The notes below the pieces were generated by a model. That model worked only from the letters and a program-made list of their open reading frames with translations. It was not told the origin of the DNA and made no database searches. Made by a program: the position numbers and the translations under genes. Source: Haloarcula regularis (GTDB taxonomy: Archaea > Halobacteriota > Halobacteria > Halobacteriales > Haloarculaceae). From it: DNA of 64,000 nt. The stretch lies in assembly GCF_029338315.1 (NCBI RefSeq), contig NZ_CP119794.1, positions 1,860,001 through 1,924,000 of the forward strand, in the 5' to 3' direction. Positions 18,443 through 27,672 of the stretch are shown here, piece by piece. Each line of letters begins with the position of its first letter. The first letter of the stretch is position 1.

Positions 18443-18504
18443 GTCCCGGGATTACGGGCCGACGGTAAGGAACCTTCCCATATTCCCGCCCGACGGGAAC
18501 CGGC

Positions 18505-18825
18505 CTACGCCTCCTCGAGGCCGAAGACGGACCGGAGCTCGCCCTCGATCTCCTCGACGTACCGCTCGAGGACGGCCTCGAGCTTCTCGTCGTCGACGAT
18601 GATGGCCGTGATCCGGTCGGTCGGGTTCTCCGGCAGTTCGACGCGGAACTCGCCGTCCTCGTAGAATGGCTCGGACTCGTTGAGGATCTGCTGGTCGATG
18701 GCGTGGACGAGCTCGGAGTCGTAGGCGTCGTTCATCGTCTCGAAGGCCTGCTTGTAGGCCTTCTGCAGTTCCGGGAAGTAATTGGCGTACTTGTCTTCGA
18801 ACTTCTCGGGATCGAAGTCGGTCAT
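18505..18825 (-). CDS. Haloarchaeal conserved protein (DUF5783-like)
   Basis: A 106-residue acidic, helical protein (MTDFDPEKFEDKYANYFPELQKAYKQAFE ... AIIVDDEKLEAVLERYVEEIEGELRS). It resembles a haloarchaea-specific family of unknown function that I recall as DUF5783. ATG at 18825 follows an AT-rich stretch. It lies between pitA and a small membrane gene, on the same strand. Confidence 0.65.
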   Translation of the reverse strand: MTDFDPEKFEDKYANYFPELQKAYKQAFETMNDAYDSELVHAIDQQILNESEPFYEDGEFRVELPENPTDRITAIIVDDEKLEAVLERYVEEIEGELRSVFGLEEA

Positions 18826-18871
18826 TGGCCGGGGCAAGGGTGGCCGGGAATAAAGATGGCCCGACTCCGGG

Positions 18872-19105
18872 CTAGGGCTTGACTGCACGGGCGTCCTTCT
18901 GGGGGAGGTAGACGACGAGGTAGGTGACGAAGGCGGCCCCGAAGATGCCGCCCACGAGCAGGTAGACCCGGACGTCCAGGTTCAGGAGGATGGCGACGAG
19001 CTCCCAGATGGTCGCCCGCGGGTCGACGAAGCCGAAGGTCTCCGTGTACGCGAGGAGGCCGGCGACGACGACCAGCGCCAGGTCGAACGTGTCCCGGGAG
19101 TCCAT
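18872..19105 (-). CDS. Small two-helix membrane protein
   Basis: A 77-residue protein with two long transmembrane segments (LALVVVAGLLAYTETFG and VYLLVGGIFGAAFVTYLVVYLP) and a basic C-terminal tail. It has no recognised family. Its position between the DUF5783-like gene and the DHH nuclease, on the same strand with short gaps, suggests shared transcription. Confidence 0.6.
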   Translation of the reverse strand: MDSRDTFDLALVVVAGLLAYTETFGFVDPRATIWELVAILLNLDVRVYLLVGGIFGAAFVTYLVVYLPQKDARAVKP

Positions 19106-19180
19106 TGCAGGAGGTCCGGTATCGGACGGGATAACTCTTGTTGCCAGTATACGGACACTCCAGCCGGCGGTCGGCGGGCC

Positions 19181-20641
19181 CTAGGCACCCAGTTGCGCAG
19201 CGATGATAGCGTCGGCGGCCTCGACGAAGGCCTCTTCCTCGCCCTCGGGGATGGTCGCGCCGGCGGCGATGTCGTGGCCGCCGCCGTCGCCGCCGACTGC
19301 CTGCGAGGCCTCGTGCATCACGACCGAGAGGTCGACGCCGCGGCCGACGAGCGGACCGGTCGCGCGCGAGGAGACCTTCGTCTCGCCCTCACCGGTGCTG
19401 GCGAACGCGAGGATTGGCTTGTCGGCGTCGACGCCGTCGGTGCCCAGCGCCATCCCCGCGACGATGCCGACGATGGTCTCGCGGATCTCGTCGCCGGCGT
19501 CGAACCACTGGACCGAGCCGGCCTGCGTGACGCCCTGCCGTTTCACGAGATCGAGTCCCTCCGAGAGGTTCCGCCGGTGGTTCGCGAGCAGGGACCGGGC
19601 CCGTTCGAGGGGACCCTCGCGGTCGCCGAGACAGACAGCGAGGCCGACGTCGGCCCGCTCGTAGCGGGCGGTGGCGTTCAGCAGCGTCGAGAACTCGCTG
19701 GCGTCGCGGAGTTCCGTGCCGGTGGGTTCGGCCGTCAGCGTGTAGGTGGTCCCGACGAGCGTGTCGATCTTGTCGGCGGGGACCCCGCGCTGGACGGCCC
19801 GCTTGACGAGCGCGCTGGCGATGGTCTGGCGTTCGTCGTCGGTGAGGTCCGCCCAGGTGCGCCACTCGCCGTCGCGTTTCAGGTCCAGGCCCAGGTCCTG
19901 CAGGAACCGCGTCGCGCCGGCCTGGTCGCCGGAGATGCCGGGGATGGGGACCTCGGTGGCGTACTCGAGCAGTTTCGGGAGCGGGCGGGTCTGCTTGCCG
20001 TACAGCGAGAGGTCGGTCCCCTCCTCGAGGATGGCGGCCGCCACGCCCTCGTCGACGATGCCGGCGTTCGCGCCGACGAGCTCGCCGCCCACGGCCTGCA
20101 TGTCGCCGACCGCGCCGACGACCGCGAGGGCCGCGAGGTCACGGTTGTCGCCGCCCTCGGGTTCCAGTGCGCGCGCGAGGACGTAGGCCGCCCCCGCCCC
20201 AGAGAGCTCCGACGCCCCGTTGATACCCTCGAGCAGCGGGTTCAGGTGCCACGCGAAGTCGGCGTACCCGTCGCTGTCGCTCACGACGTCGGGGTGGCAA
20301 TCCTCGGGGTCGGCCGGCTGGTGGTGATCCGCGACGAGCGCCTCGAAGTCGCCCGCCGCGACGTGTTCCGAGATGACGTCGAGCTGGCCCGACCCGAAGT
20401 CGGTGAAAAGGACGGTGTCGTGCTCGCAAGCGGCGATGCTCCCGATCTCCGCCGCGTCGAGTTGCTTCTTGAAGACCGTCTCGACCGGAATCCCGGCCCG
20501 TTCGAGCGCCGTCGTCGCGACGCCCGCGCTGGTCAGCCCGTCGGCGTCGATGTGCGAGGCCAGCAGGACGCGGTCGGCCGACCGCAGGCGCTGGGCGCAG
20601 GCGTCGGCGCGGTCGGCGAGGTCGGGGACGGGGGCGCTCAT
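19181..20641 (-). CDS. DHH/DHHA1 phosphoesterase (RecJ-like single-strand nuclease)
   Basis: A 486-residue protein. The DHH catalytic core shows SHIDADGLTSAG, VLFTDFGSG and the signature ADHHQPAD, all Mn2+-binding aspartate/histidine motifs; the C-terminal DHHA1 domain shows ASTGEGETKVSSRATG and GGDGGGHDIAAGATIP. Archaeal members act as RecJ-like 5'-3' exonucleases or associate with GINS in the replisome; which of these applies cannot be read. ATG at 20641 has an AT-rich TATA-like stretch 23-30 nt upstream, suggesting a leaderless transcript. Confidence 0.88.
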   Translation of the reverse strand: MSAPVPDLADRADACAQRLRSADRVLLASHIDADGLTSAGVATTALERAGIPVETVFKKQLDAAEIGSIAACEHDTVLFTDFGSGQLDVISEHVAAGDFEALVADHHQPADPEDCHPDVVSDSDGYADFAWHLNPLLEGINGASELSGAGAAYVLARALEPEGGDNRDLAALAVVGAVGDMQAVGGELVGANAGIVDEGVAAAILEEGTDLSLYGKQTRPLPKLLEYATEVPIPGISGDQAGATRFLQDLGLDLKRDGEWRTWADLTDDERQTIASALVKRAVQRGVPADKIDTLVGTTYTLTAEPTGTELRDASEFSTLLNATARYERADVGLAVCLGDREGPLERARSLLANHRRNLSEGLDLVKRQGVTQAGSVQWFDAGDEIRETIVGIVAGMALGTDGVDADKPILAFASTGEGETKVSSRATGPLVGRGVDLSVVMHEASQAVGGDGGGHDIAAGATIPEGEEEAFVEAADAIIAAQLGA

Positions 20642-20685
20642 AGCCCGGGGTAGGACCGTCCGGGGATAAAAACCTTCACTCGCGG

Positions 20686-21243
20686 TCAGGCCACCTGTCG
20701 CCGGTCGCTGAAGGTGACGGTCCGGTCGGCCGTCGCCACCGTCGTCTGGACGGTGATCCAGCCGCCGTTTCGCTGGACCGCCAGCGCCTCGCTGTAGGAG
20801 AGTTCGACGCGCCTGGTCGCGGTGGCCGTCCCGCCGGCTTCGAGGGAGCCGACCCGCTCGCGCCCCTGCCAGGCCACGTCGCCGCCGGTGTCGTTCCCGA
20901 CGAAGATGCGCGTGTAGACCGTGACGTTTCGTGCCGTCGTGTCCTGCTGGTTGGTCAGCGTGGAGGTGACGTCCCGGCACGTCTGGCCACAGTCCTCGAT
21001 GGCGTCGATGGCCAGGTCGAACGGCGGCGTCGGCGTCGCCGTTGCCGTCGTCCCGTCGCCGCCCCCGCCGTCACCCGTCGATCCCGCCGCGGGCGTGGCC
21101 GTCGGGAAGGGCTCGGCGTCGCCGTCGGCGCCGGCCTGGGCTTCACCACTTGGCAGCGGTCCGACCCCGGTCACGAGGGCGCCGACGACACCGGCCAGCA
21201 CCACCAGCAGGACGCCGACGAACGCCAGTAGTTTCCCGTCCAC
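20686..21243 (-). CDS. Secreted or membrane-anchored hypothetical protein
   Basis: A 185-residue protein with an N-terminal hydrophobic segment (LLAFVGVLLVVLAGVVGALVTG) that could be an uncleaved signal anchor, a low-complexity Gly/Thr/Pro spacer (about 30-75) and a beta-rich C-terminal domain with two cysteines (DCGQTCRDVTSTLTNQQ) that could form a surface disulfide. The DVTSTLTNQ and ARNVTVYTRIFVGN pattern recalls haloarchaeal extracellular beta-sandwich domains. No function is assigned. Confidence 0.65.
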   Translation of the reverse strand: MDGKLLAFVGVLLVVLAGVVGALVTGVGPLPSGEAQAGADGDAEPFPTATPAAGSTGDGGGGDGTTATATPTPPFDLAIDAIEDCGQTCRDVTSTLTNQQDTTARNVTVYTRIFVGNDTGGDVAWQGRERVGSLEAGGTATATRRVELSYSEALAVQRNGGWITVQTTVATADRTVTFSDRRQVA

Positions 21244-21542
21244 GGGTCACCACCATCCGCCCGCGGGTCCGCCGGGTCCAGACGGTCGCGTGACCGTCGG
21301 CTGACATCGACGCTGCGGGCCCGGCTGCGGCGGTGCCCGTCGGGAGCCCCAGGACCGCCGCGGAGCGGCCGGCCGTGCTGAGTCGTCGTCCAGTCATCGG
21401 TACCGGACGGTTCCATCCCCAGCCTCATGAAGGGACCAACCCGTGAAGCCGAGTCCACGCCCCTTCAGCCGGATTAACCCGGATCAAGCACCGTTCGACG
21501 GCCGGAGAGGGCCGGGGCCGCCCCCTGTACGCGCCGATGGTG

Positions 21543-21548
21543 TTATTT
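21543..21548 (+). promoter_or_regulatory. TATA element for the pspA leader ORF
   Basis: TTATTT lies 24-29 nt upstream of the ATG of the 20-residue ORF at 21572 and 86-91 nt upstream of the pspA ATG, which favours transcription starting at the small ORF. The rest of 21244-21540 contains no gene that I can support. Confidence 0.5.
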
Positions 21549-21571
21549 CCTTGTCACGCGTACGCGAGAGC

Positions 21572-21634
21572 ATGTTCTTCCAGCCAGGTCACGGAATCGC
21601 CGTTCAGCCGACCCAGCGAGCGGAGGTGCGCTGA
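21572..21634 (+). CDS. 20-residue leader ORF overlapping the pspA start
   Basis: ATG at 21572 opens a frame reading MFFQPGHGIAVQPTQRAEVR and ending in TGA, whose last base is the first base of the pspA ATG (TGATG). A TATA element is at the right distance for a leaderless start here. The peptide has no recognised family. The TGATG junction suggests that ribosomes finishing this ORF re-initiate on pspA. It could be chance; the promoter spacing is the main support. Confidence 0.4.
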   Translation: MFFQPGHGIAVQPTQRAEVR

Positions 21635-22362
21635 TGGGGCTCCTCGGTCGCCTCTCCTTTTTCGTCCGGTCGAAACTCAACGCGCTGCTGAACCGCGCGT
21701 CGGACCCGGGCGCCGAACTGGACTACTCCTACGAGCAGTTGCGCGACGAGCTCCAGAAGGTGACCCGGGGCATCGCCGACGTCACCACGCAGAAGAAACG
21801 CCTCGAGATTCACCGACGGCGCCTCCGCGAGAACGTCGAGAGACACGACGGACAGGCTCGCTCGGCGCTCCAGCAGGGCCGCGAGGACCTGGCACGGCGC
21901 GCTCTCGAGAAGAAGCAGGCCAACGTGACACAGATCACGGAGCTGAGCGAGCAGATCGACTCGCTCCAGGCGACACAGGACCGACTTGTCGGCAAGCGCG
22001 CCGAGCTCAGCAGTCAGATAGAGCAGTTCCGCACCAGGAAAGAGAGTATGAAGGCCCGCTACGAGGCCGCCGAGGCGTCGGCGCGGGTCGCCGAGGCCTT
22101 CACCGGCGTCGGCGACACGATGGAGGACGTCTCGCGGTCGCTCGAACGCGCGACCGAACGGACCGAACAGATGGAGGCCCGCGCCGCCGCGTTAGAAGAA
22201 CTCGAGGAGAGCGGCGCGCTGGAATCGGTCCTCGACGAGGGCGACTCCATCGACGCCGAGCTCGACCGCCTCTCGAACGAGCGGGCCGTCGAGTACGAGC
22301 TCGAGTCGCTCCGGGCGGAACTGGCGGGCGACGAGGAACGGACCGCCGAACCCGCCGACTGA
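21634..22362 (+). CDS. pspA: PspA/IM30 (ESCRT-III-like) membrane-stress protein
   Basis: A 242-residue, almost entirely helical coiled-coil protein starting MGLLGRLSFFVRSKLNALLNRASDPGAELD, the typical amphipathic helix and first hairpin of the PspA/Vipp1 family. Long helices with heptads follow (KRLEIHRRRLRENVERHD, ALEKKQANVTQITELSEQIDSL). Such proteins polymerise on and protect the cytoplasmic membrane. Its ATG is joined to the stop of a 20-codon upstream ORF. Convergent with the MFS gene, with one base between their stops. Confidence 0.9.
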   Translation: MGLLGRLSFFVRSKLNALLNRASDPGAELDYSYEQLRDELQKVTRGIADVTTQKKRLEIHRRRLRENVERHDGQARSALQQGREDLARRALEKKQANVTQITELSEQIDSLQATQDRLVGKRAELSSQIEQFRTRKESMKARYEAAEASARVAEAFTGVGDTMEDVSRSLERATERTEQMEARAAALEELEESGALESVLDEGDSIDAELDRLSNERAVEYELESLRAELAGDEERTAEPAD

Positions 22363-22363
22363 C

Positions 22364-23557
22364 CTACGTCCGCCTGACGACGAGCGCCAGCGACGCGGTG
22401 CCGGCCAGGGCCACTCCGGCGAGCAACAGCCACCCGGTCCGGTAGGACGCGGTGTCGGCCAGCCAGCCGAACGCCGGCGGCGCCAGCAGCGCCCCCGCGT
22501 TGAGCGCCGTCTGGCCGCCGGCCGTCGCAGCCCCAACTTCCTCTGGGGGGACCAGTGCCGTCATGCAGGCGTAGTAGAGGCCGGTAAAGCCCAGAACCGT
22601 CGCGCCGACGCCGCCGACGACGACGAGGACGACGGGGCGCGGGAGCCCGGGGAGCGCGAGCGCGGCGAGCAACACCACGCCGAGCGCGGCCTGCCAGGTG
22701 AGGACCGTCGCCGTCGCCCGGGCCTCCGGGGCGTCCCGGCGGTCGGCGAGCCACCCAGCCACGACCCGGCCGGCGCTGCCCGTCGCCTGCATCGCGGCAA
22801 AGCCAAGGCCGGCGACGGCGACAGAGACCTCGACGGCCTCGGTCAGGAACAGCGTCGTGTAGGCGACGGTCGTGAACAGCGCCGCACCGAGGAAGAACCC
22901 GCCCCCGGTGAGCGTGACGTAGGTCCGGTTTCGCCCGAGTGCGCGGAGGTCCGGGAGGCGCCAGGCCCCGGCGGGCGATCCCCGGTAGAGGAGCGCGAAG
23001 ACGGCGGCGGCGACGGCGGCCAGGCCGCCCGCGAGCAGGAAGCCGAGGTTCCAGGCGCCGACGCTGGGCGCGAAACTCACCACCAGCAGCGCCGCGAGGC
23101 CGCTGCCGGCGGTGACGCCGACCTGTTTGATGCCCATCGCCCGCCCGCGCAGCGCCGCCGGGACCCCGGTGACGATAGCGCGGTTCGTCGCCGGCATCGC
23201 CGTCGCGTAGGCACCACCGAGTGCGACGGCCCCGAGCGCCAGCAGGCCGACACCGTCGGCGAGACCCACGGCGACGACGCTGCCCGCGAGCGCGAGCAGC
23301 CCGGCGACCATCACCGGGCGTTCCCCCGCGCCGTCGACGGCGGCCCCCACCGGAAACAGGGCGACAGTGTAGCCCAGCGTGGCCGCGGTCACCACCAGCC
23401 CGAGGTGGAACCGCGAGACGCCCAGCGACTCGTGCAACAGCGCCGTCCCGGCAAACAGGGCGTAGAAACAGGTGCTCGCGACGACCTGCCACCCGGTCAC
23501 GAGCGAGAGCGGTCGGAGCGCCGACCAGAGAGAGGCCCGCTCGTCGGACACGCTCAC
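22364..23557 (-). CDS. Major facilitator superfamily transporter in the hem operon
   Basis: A 397-residue protein with about twelve transmembrane helices and an MFS-type loop (FPVGAAVDGAGERPVMVAG; GWLADRRDAPEARA in the second half). It starts with GTG at 23557, overlapping the hemD stop by four bases (GTGA), so it is translationally coupled to the tetrapyrrole genes. The substrate is unknown; the location makes a porphyrin intermediate or unrelated metabolite efflux worth testing. Confidence 0.82.
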   Translation of the reverse strand: MSVSDERASLWSALRPLSLVTGWQVVASTCFYALFAGTALLHESLGVSRFHLGLVVTAATLGYTVALFPVGAAVDGAGERPVMVAGLLALAGSVVAVGLADGVGLLALGAVALGGAYATAMPATNRAIVTGVPAALRGRAMGIKQVGVTAGSGLAALLVVSFAPSVGAWNLGFLLAGGLAAVAAAVFALLYRGSPAGAWRLPDLRALGRNRTYVTLTGGGFFLGAALFTTVAYTTLFLTEAVEVSVAVAGLGFAAMQATGSAGRVVAGWLADRRDAPEARATATVLTWQAALGVVLLAALALPGLPRPVVLVVVGGVGATVLGFTGLYYACMTALVPPEEVGAATAGGQTALNAGALLAPPAFGWLADTASYRTGWLLLAGVALAGTASLALVVRRT

Positions 23558-24306
23558 TCGTGGTGGGTCGGGGCCGCGTCCTCGACGACGGCACAGGCCA
23601 GCGTCTCGAAGTCGGCCGTCTCCGGGACGACGTCGACAGCGACTCCGGCCGCCTCGGCCGTTTCCTTCGTGGGTTCCCCGATAGCGCCGACCGTCGCCGC
23701 CTCCAGTCCGTCGAGGACGGCGTCCCGGAGCCCCCGGTCGTCGGCGGCCGCCAGGAAGTTCCGGACGGTGAGCGAGGAGGTAAAGAGGGCCGCGTCGAGG
23801 GCTCCGTCGGCGGCCAGTTCGGTCGACTCGCCGGCGCCGGCGGGCCGGACCAGGCGGTAGAGTATCGTCTCGTGGACGTAGGCGCCGGCCGCCTCGAGGC
23901 CATCAGTCAGGACCGCCGAGCCGTGGTCAGAGCGCGCCACCTCGACGCGGGCGCCTGCTACCTCGTCGGCCAGTCGGTCGACCAGGCCGGCCGAGGAGTA
24001 CTCCTCGGGCACGACGTCGGCCTCGTAGCCGGCCGCACGCAGGGCGTCGGCGGTGGCCGCTCCGATGGCACACACGGTCGCGTCGCCGGGATCCCACCCC
24101 GCCTCGGCCGCGAGTTCGACGCCCGTCTTGCTCGTCAGGACGACGTAGTCGGCGTCCTCGCGGGGGGCCTCGCTGGTCGGCTTGACGGCCAGCATCGGGT
24201 CGGGGACGGGGTCGGCACCCAGCGACTCCAGCAGTTCGACGGCGTCGGCGAGGCGTTCGTCGTCGGGCCGGAAGACGGCGACGCGCAGGCGGGGCGACTC
24301 CCGCAT
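23554..24306 (-). CDS. hemD: Uroporphyrinogen-III synthase
   Basis: A 250-residue two-domain protein that cyclises hydroxymethylbilane with inversion of ring D. The family is poorly conserved; visible marks are VAVFRPDDERLADAVELL, the YVVLTSKTGVE strand-loop of domain 2, CAIGAATADAL, FTSSLTVRNFL and VGAIGEPTKETAEAAG. It sits directly after cobA (its ATG overlaps the cobA TGA) and before the MFS gene, in the order hemC-cobA-hemD. Confidence 0.88.
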   Translation of the reverse strand: MRESPRLRVAVFRPDDERLADAVELLESLGADPVPDPMLAVKPTSEAPREDADYVVLTSKTGVELAAEAGWDPGDATVCAIGAATADALRAAGYEADVVPEEYSSAGLVDRLADEVAGARVEVARSDHGSAVLTDGLEAAGAYVHETILYRLVRPAGAGESTELAADGALDAALFTSSLTVRNFLAAADDRGLRDAVLDGLEAATVGAIGEPTKETAEAAGVAVDVVPETADFETLACAVVEDAAPTHHE

Positions 24307-25064
24307 CAGTACCCCTCCAGGAACTCGACGACCTGTTCGCGCTGGCCGGCCACGTCGCCGATGACCGTGATGGCGGGCGGTTCGATGCCCTCGGCGTCGC
24401 GCACCTCGACGATGGTCTCGAGGGTACCGGTGGCGACGCGCTGGTCGGGCCGGGTCGCCCGCTCGACCAGTGCGACGGGCGTTTCCGGTTCCATGCCGGC
24501 CTCGAGCAGGGCGGCGGTGTAGTCGGGCAGCTTCCCGACGCCCATCAGGACGACGATGGTCCCACCGGTGTCGGCCAGCGCTTCCCAGTCGACCATCGAC
24601 TCGTCCTTGGTGGGGTCCTCGTGGCCGGTGACGAAGGAGACCGACGAGGTGTGGTCGCGGTGGGTCACCGGGATACCCGCGGCCTGCGGGCCGGCAATGG
24701 CGCTGGTGATGCCCGGGACGACCTCGAACGGAATCCCGTGATCGGCGAGATGGACCATCTCCTCGCCGCCGCGGCCGAAGACCGTCGGGTCGCCGCCCTT
24801 CAGCCGGACGACATTCTTGCCTTCCTGGGCAAGTTCCACCAGTCGAGCGTTCGTGTACTCCTGGGGCGTCCAGTCGCCGCCGGCGCGCTTGCCGACGTCC
24901 TCGCGTTTCGCTTCGGGAATCAGCCCCAGGATCTCCGGGCCGGGGAGTTTGTCGTGTAGCACCACGTCGGCCGTCTCCAGGAGGTCCCTGGCTTTCACCG
25001 TCAGCAGGTCGGGGTCGCCGGGGCCGGAGCCGACGAGGTACACTTTGCCGACGTCCCCGGTCAT
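24306..25064 (-). CDS. cobA: Uroporphyrinogen-III C-methyltransferase (SUMT)
   Basis: A 252-residue SAM-dependent enzyme that makes precorrin-2 for siroheme, cobalamin and alternative heme synthesis. Family motifs are all present: VYLVGSGPGDPDLLTVKA at the N-terminus, VVRLKGGDPTVFGRGGEE, VVPGITSAIAGPQAAGIPVTHRD and VVLMGVGKLP. Its ATG overlaps the hemC stop and its stop overlaps the hemD start, so translation of the three is coupled. Confidence 0.95.
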   Translation of the reverse strand: MTGDVGKVYLVGSGPGDPDLLTVKARDLLETADVVLHDKLPGPEILGLIPEAKREDVGKRAGGDWTPQEYTNARLVELAQEGKNVVRLKGGDPTVFGRGGEEMVHLADHGIPFEVVPGITSAIAGPQAAGIPVTHRDHTSSVSFVTGHEDPTKDESMVDWEALADTGGTIVVLMGVGKLPDYTAALLEAGMEPETPVALVERATRPDQRVATGTLETIVEVRDAEGIEPPAITVIGDVAGQREQVVEFLEGY

Positions 25065-26205
25065 GCGTCGCCGTCCTCCTCGGTGGCGGTGGCGGCGTCG
25101 TCGTCCGCGCCGCCCGCGTCGCGCTTGGCCGCCGCGATGAGGTCGGCGGCCCCCTGGTCTGCGAGTTCGGCGGCGTAGTCCCGGGCGGCCGCGACGTGGC
25201 GTTCGACGGGCAGGTCGCGGCTCGAGCGGATCTCCTCGTCGCCGTCGCGCGCGAGCACCCGGACGTTCGTGTGGACGACGCCGCCCTGGAGCGTGGCGTA
25301 GACGCCCAGCGGAGCCACACAGCCCCCGCCCAGTTCCGCGAGGATGGTCCGCTCGACGGTGGTCTCGACGCGCGTCCGCGGGTGGTCGAGTCGGTCCTTG
25401 ATTCGCTCTGCCAGGTTGCCGTCCAGGGCCGTCACCGCGAGGGCACCCTGGCCTGGCGCGGGGACGAACGTGTCCGGGTCGAGGTCGGTCAGTTCGACGT
25501 GATGGCTCAGGCCCGCTCGCTCGAGGCCCGCCCGCGCCAGCACGATGGCGTCGTAGGGCGTCTCGACGTCCCGTTCCATGGCCCGCCGGTGTAGTTCCGG
25601 CAGGTCGTCGAACCACTCCTCGACTGTCCGGTCGTAGGGGTGTTCGTAGTCCTCGTCTCCCGCGTTGCCCTTGCGCTCCTGTTTGGCCTCGTGGCGATCC
25701 TGGTGTTCGGCCTGGAGCGACGGCGCGAGCAGCTTCTCGAGGCGCGTGTCGACGTTCCCGCGAAGCGGTTCGACCTGCAGGTCCGGGCGCTCGGCGAGCA
25801 ACTGTGCCCGCCGCCGCAGACTCGACGTGCCCACGACGGCATTTTCGGGCAGTTCCTCGATCGAGCGGCCCTCGGGCGTAACGAGCACGTCGCCGGCGGC
25901 TGCACGCTCCGGGACGCCGGCCACCACGAGGTCGTCGGTGCCTTCGGTGGGCATGTCCTTCATCGAGTGGACCGCGGCGTCGACGTCGCCCGAGAGGACC
26001 CGTTCGTCGAGGCTCCGGACGAACGCGCCGGTCTTGCCGAGCCGGTGGATGAGCTCGTCGCGAATCTGGTCGCCCGTGGTCTCGACCTCCACGAGTTCGA
26101 CCGAGAGGCGCCGCCCGCCCAGCGCCTCCTGGACCGTCGCGGCCTGTCGCAACGCGAGGTCCGACCCCGCGTCGCCAGCCGTAGTGTCTCCCCGCGTGTA
26201 GTCAT
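25061..26205 (-). CDS. hemC: Porphobilinogen deaminase (hydroxymethylbilane synthase), frame broken near 26165
   Basis: Polymerises four porphobilinogens into hydroxymethylbilane. The N-terminus MTTRGETLRLATRG is in one frame and SDLALRQAATVQEAL onward in another; adding one G to the GGGG run near 26165 repairs it. Present are VETTGDQ, GAFVRSLDE, AVHSMKDMPTE, GTSSLRRRAQL, the RGNVDTRLEKL substrate loop, APGQGALAVTA and the cofactor cysteine in LGGGCVAPLG. A charged insertion (HQDRHEAKQERKGNAGDEDY) follows RLEKL. The gene is needed for all tetrapyrroles, so the break is probably a sequencing error. Confidence 0.93.
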
Positions 26206-26268
26206 ACCCGATGGTCGTTCGCCGGCGCGTAAAAGCACATCCACTTCGGCCCCGCGGCCGGCCCAGGG

Positions 26269-26814
26269 TCACCAGGGTTCGTTCTTCAGGCCCAGGCGGT
26301 ACGCGATGCCGTTCGTCGCGACGTGGAGTATCGGCGTCGCGACGACGACGACGACCAGCACCGGCAGGGTGAACGTGGCGCCGAACCAGGCCGGCGCGAC
26401 GACGAACGCACACGCAAGCGCGCCGACGACGAAGTCGAGCTGGTCGAGGCCGGGGAACGCCGCGCCCCGTTCGCGGCCGCTCCGTCGCTTGATGAACGAG
26501 GCCCCGATGTCTCCGAGCATCGCCCCCAGGGCGAGGCCGAACCCGGCGGTGAGCGGAAATCCCGGGAGCGAGTGCCCGACGAGTCCGCTCGCGGCCGGCG
26601 AGAGGGCGTCGAGAACCAGCGCCGCGAGGGTGCCGGCAAGCGTCCCGGTGGCGGTCCCCCGCCAGGTCTTCCCGTCGCCGAGCAGTCGGCTGTCGCCCAT
26701 CGTCCGCCCGCCGTCTATCGGTCTGCCCCCGCCGGCCAGCACAGCGGCGTTGTTGGGCACGTACGCGGGCAACATCGCCCACAGCGCCGTCGCGACGACC
26801 CCGAGTGTGTCCAT
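26269..26814 (-). CDS. carS: CDP-archaeol synthase
   Basis: A 181-residue membrane enzyme that transfers CTP to 2,3-di-O-geranylgeranylglyceryl phosphate in archaeal phospholipid synthesis. Four to five transmembrane helices and the family motifs [39 protein letters not shown] and [12 protein letters not shown] are visible, including the Asp residues that bind Mg2+. The length agrees with archaeal CarS. Upstream of hemC on the same strand, separated by 63 bp. Confidence 0.93.
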   Translation of the reverse strand: MDTLGVVATALWAMLPAYVPNNAAVLAGGGRPIDGGRTMGDSRLLGDGKTWRGTATGTLAGTLAALVLDALSPAASGLVGHSLPGFPLTAGFGLALGAMLGDIGASFIKRRSGRERGAAFPGLDQLDFVVGALACAFVVAPAWFGATFTLPVLVVVVVATPILHVATNGIAYRLGLKNEPW

Positions 26815-27023
26815 GTTCGCGGCGTCACGGCCCGGGGTAATAATCCGTGTGACTGCGGGCGAGTGCCGCCGGAGATGGAGCCGTTTCGTCCGAGAGAGTG
26901 ATGGTACCCTGAGAGACCGCGCTGCTGGCCCGCCAGCCCGTCGCCGGTTGCGTCGTCGGGTGCCTGTGACCGACCGCCGGCAGGAAGGGAAGGGCTGATA
27001 TTGCGTCACCGACACGTACCGGT

Positions 27024-27668
27024 ATGGACTCCTCCACGTCGTGGAAGCGTGACTTCGCGAGTGGACTCATCGTCCTGCTTCCCTTTCTCGTCACGACGTA
27101 CGTCATCGTCTACCTCTACAACATCCTCGCCTCCGCCGCCGTCATCCCCGCCATCGACTCCGAACTGCTGCTCGCGCTCGGCCTGCCGGCCAGCGCGACG
27201 GCCGTGGAACTTGCCCGCGTGGTCACGACGCTAGTCATCTTCGTCCTCATCGTCTTCTCGACGGGCTACCTGATGCGGACGGCCTTCGGCGACATCGTCG
27301 AAGGACTGCTGGACGACTCGATGAACCACATCCCGGGGCTGCGGGTGGTCTACAACGCCTCGAAGATGGCCATCGAGACGGCCGTCGGCGGCACCGAAGA
27401 GCTCCAGAGCCCGGTGAAAATAGAGGTGTGGGATGGGATGCGGATGACGGCGTTCAAGACCGGCAAGACGACCGAGGACGGCCGCGACGTCATCTTCCTG
27501 CCGACGGCCCCGAACATCACGACGGGCTTCGTCATCGAGGTCGAGTCACACGAGTACGAGGAGACCGACGAACGCGTCGAGGACGCGCTGACGCGCATCC
27601 TGAGCGCCGGGTTCGGCGACACGGCCGAGCGCAACCGGCCGATCCCGGTCGTCGACGACGACGATTAG
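27024..27668 (+). CDS. DUF502 family membrane protein
   Basis: A 214-residue protein with two N-terminal transmembrane segments ([22 protein letters not shown] and [18 protein letters not shown]) and a soluble beta-rich domain ([46 protein letters not shown]). This is the DUF502 layout; the function of the family is unknown. It is monocistronic, with a converging ilvE four bases past its stop. The 209 bp upstream contain no gene. Confidence 0.82.
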   Translation: MDSSTSWKRDFASGLIVLLPFLVTTYVIVYLYNILASAAVIPAIDSELLLALGLPASATAVELARVVTTLVIFVLIVFSTGYLMRTAFGDIVEGLLDDSMNHIPGLRVVYNASKMAIETAVGGTEELQSPVKIEVWDGMRMTAFKTGKTTEDGRDVIFLPTAPNITTGFVIEVESHEYEETDERVEDALTRILSAGFGDTAERNRPIPVVDDDD

Positions 27669-27672
27669 ACGG

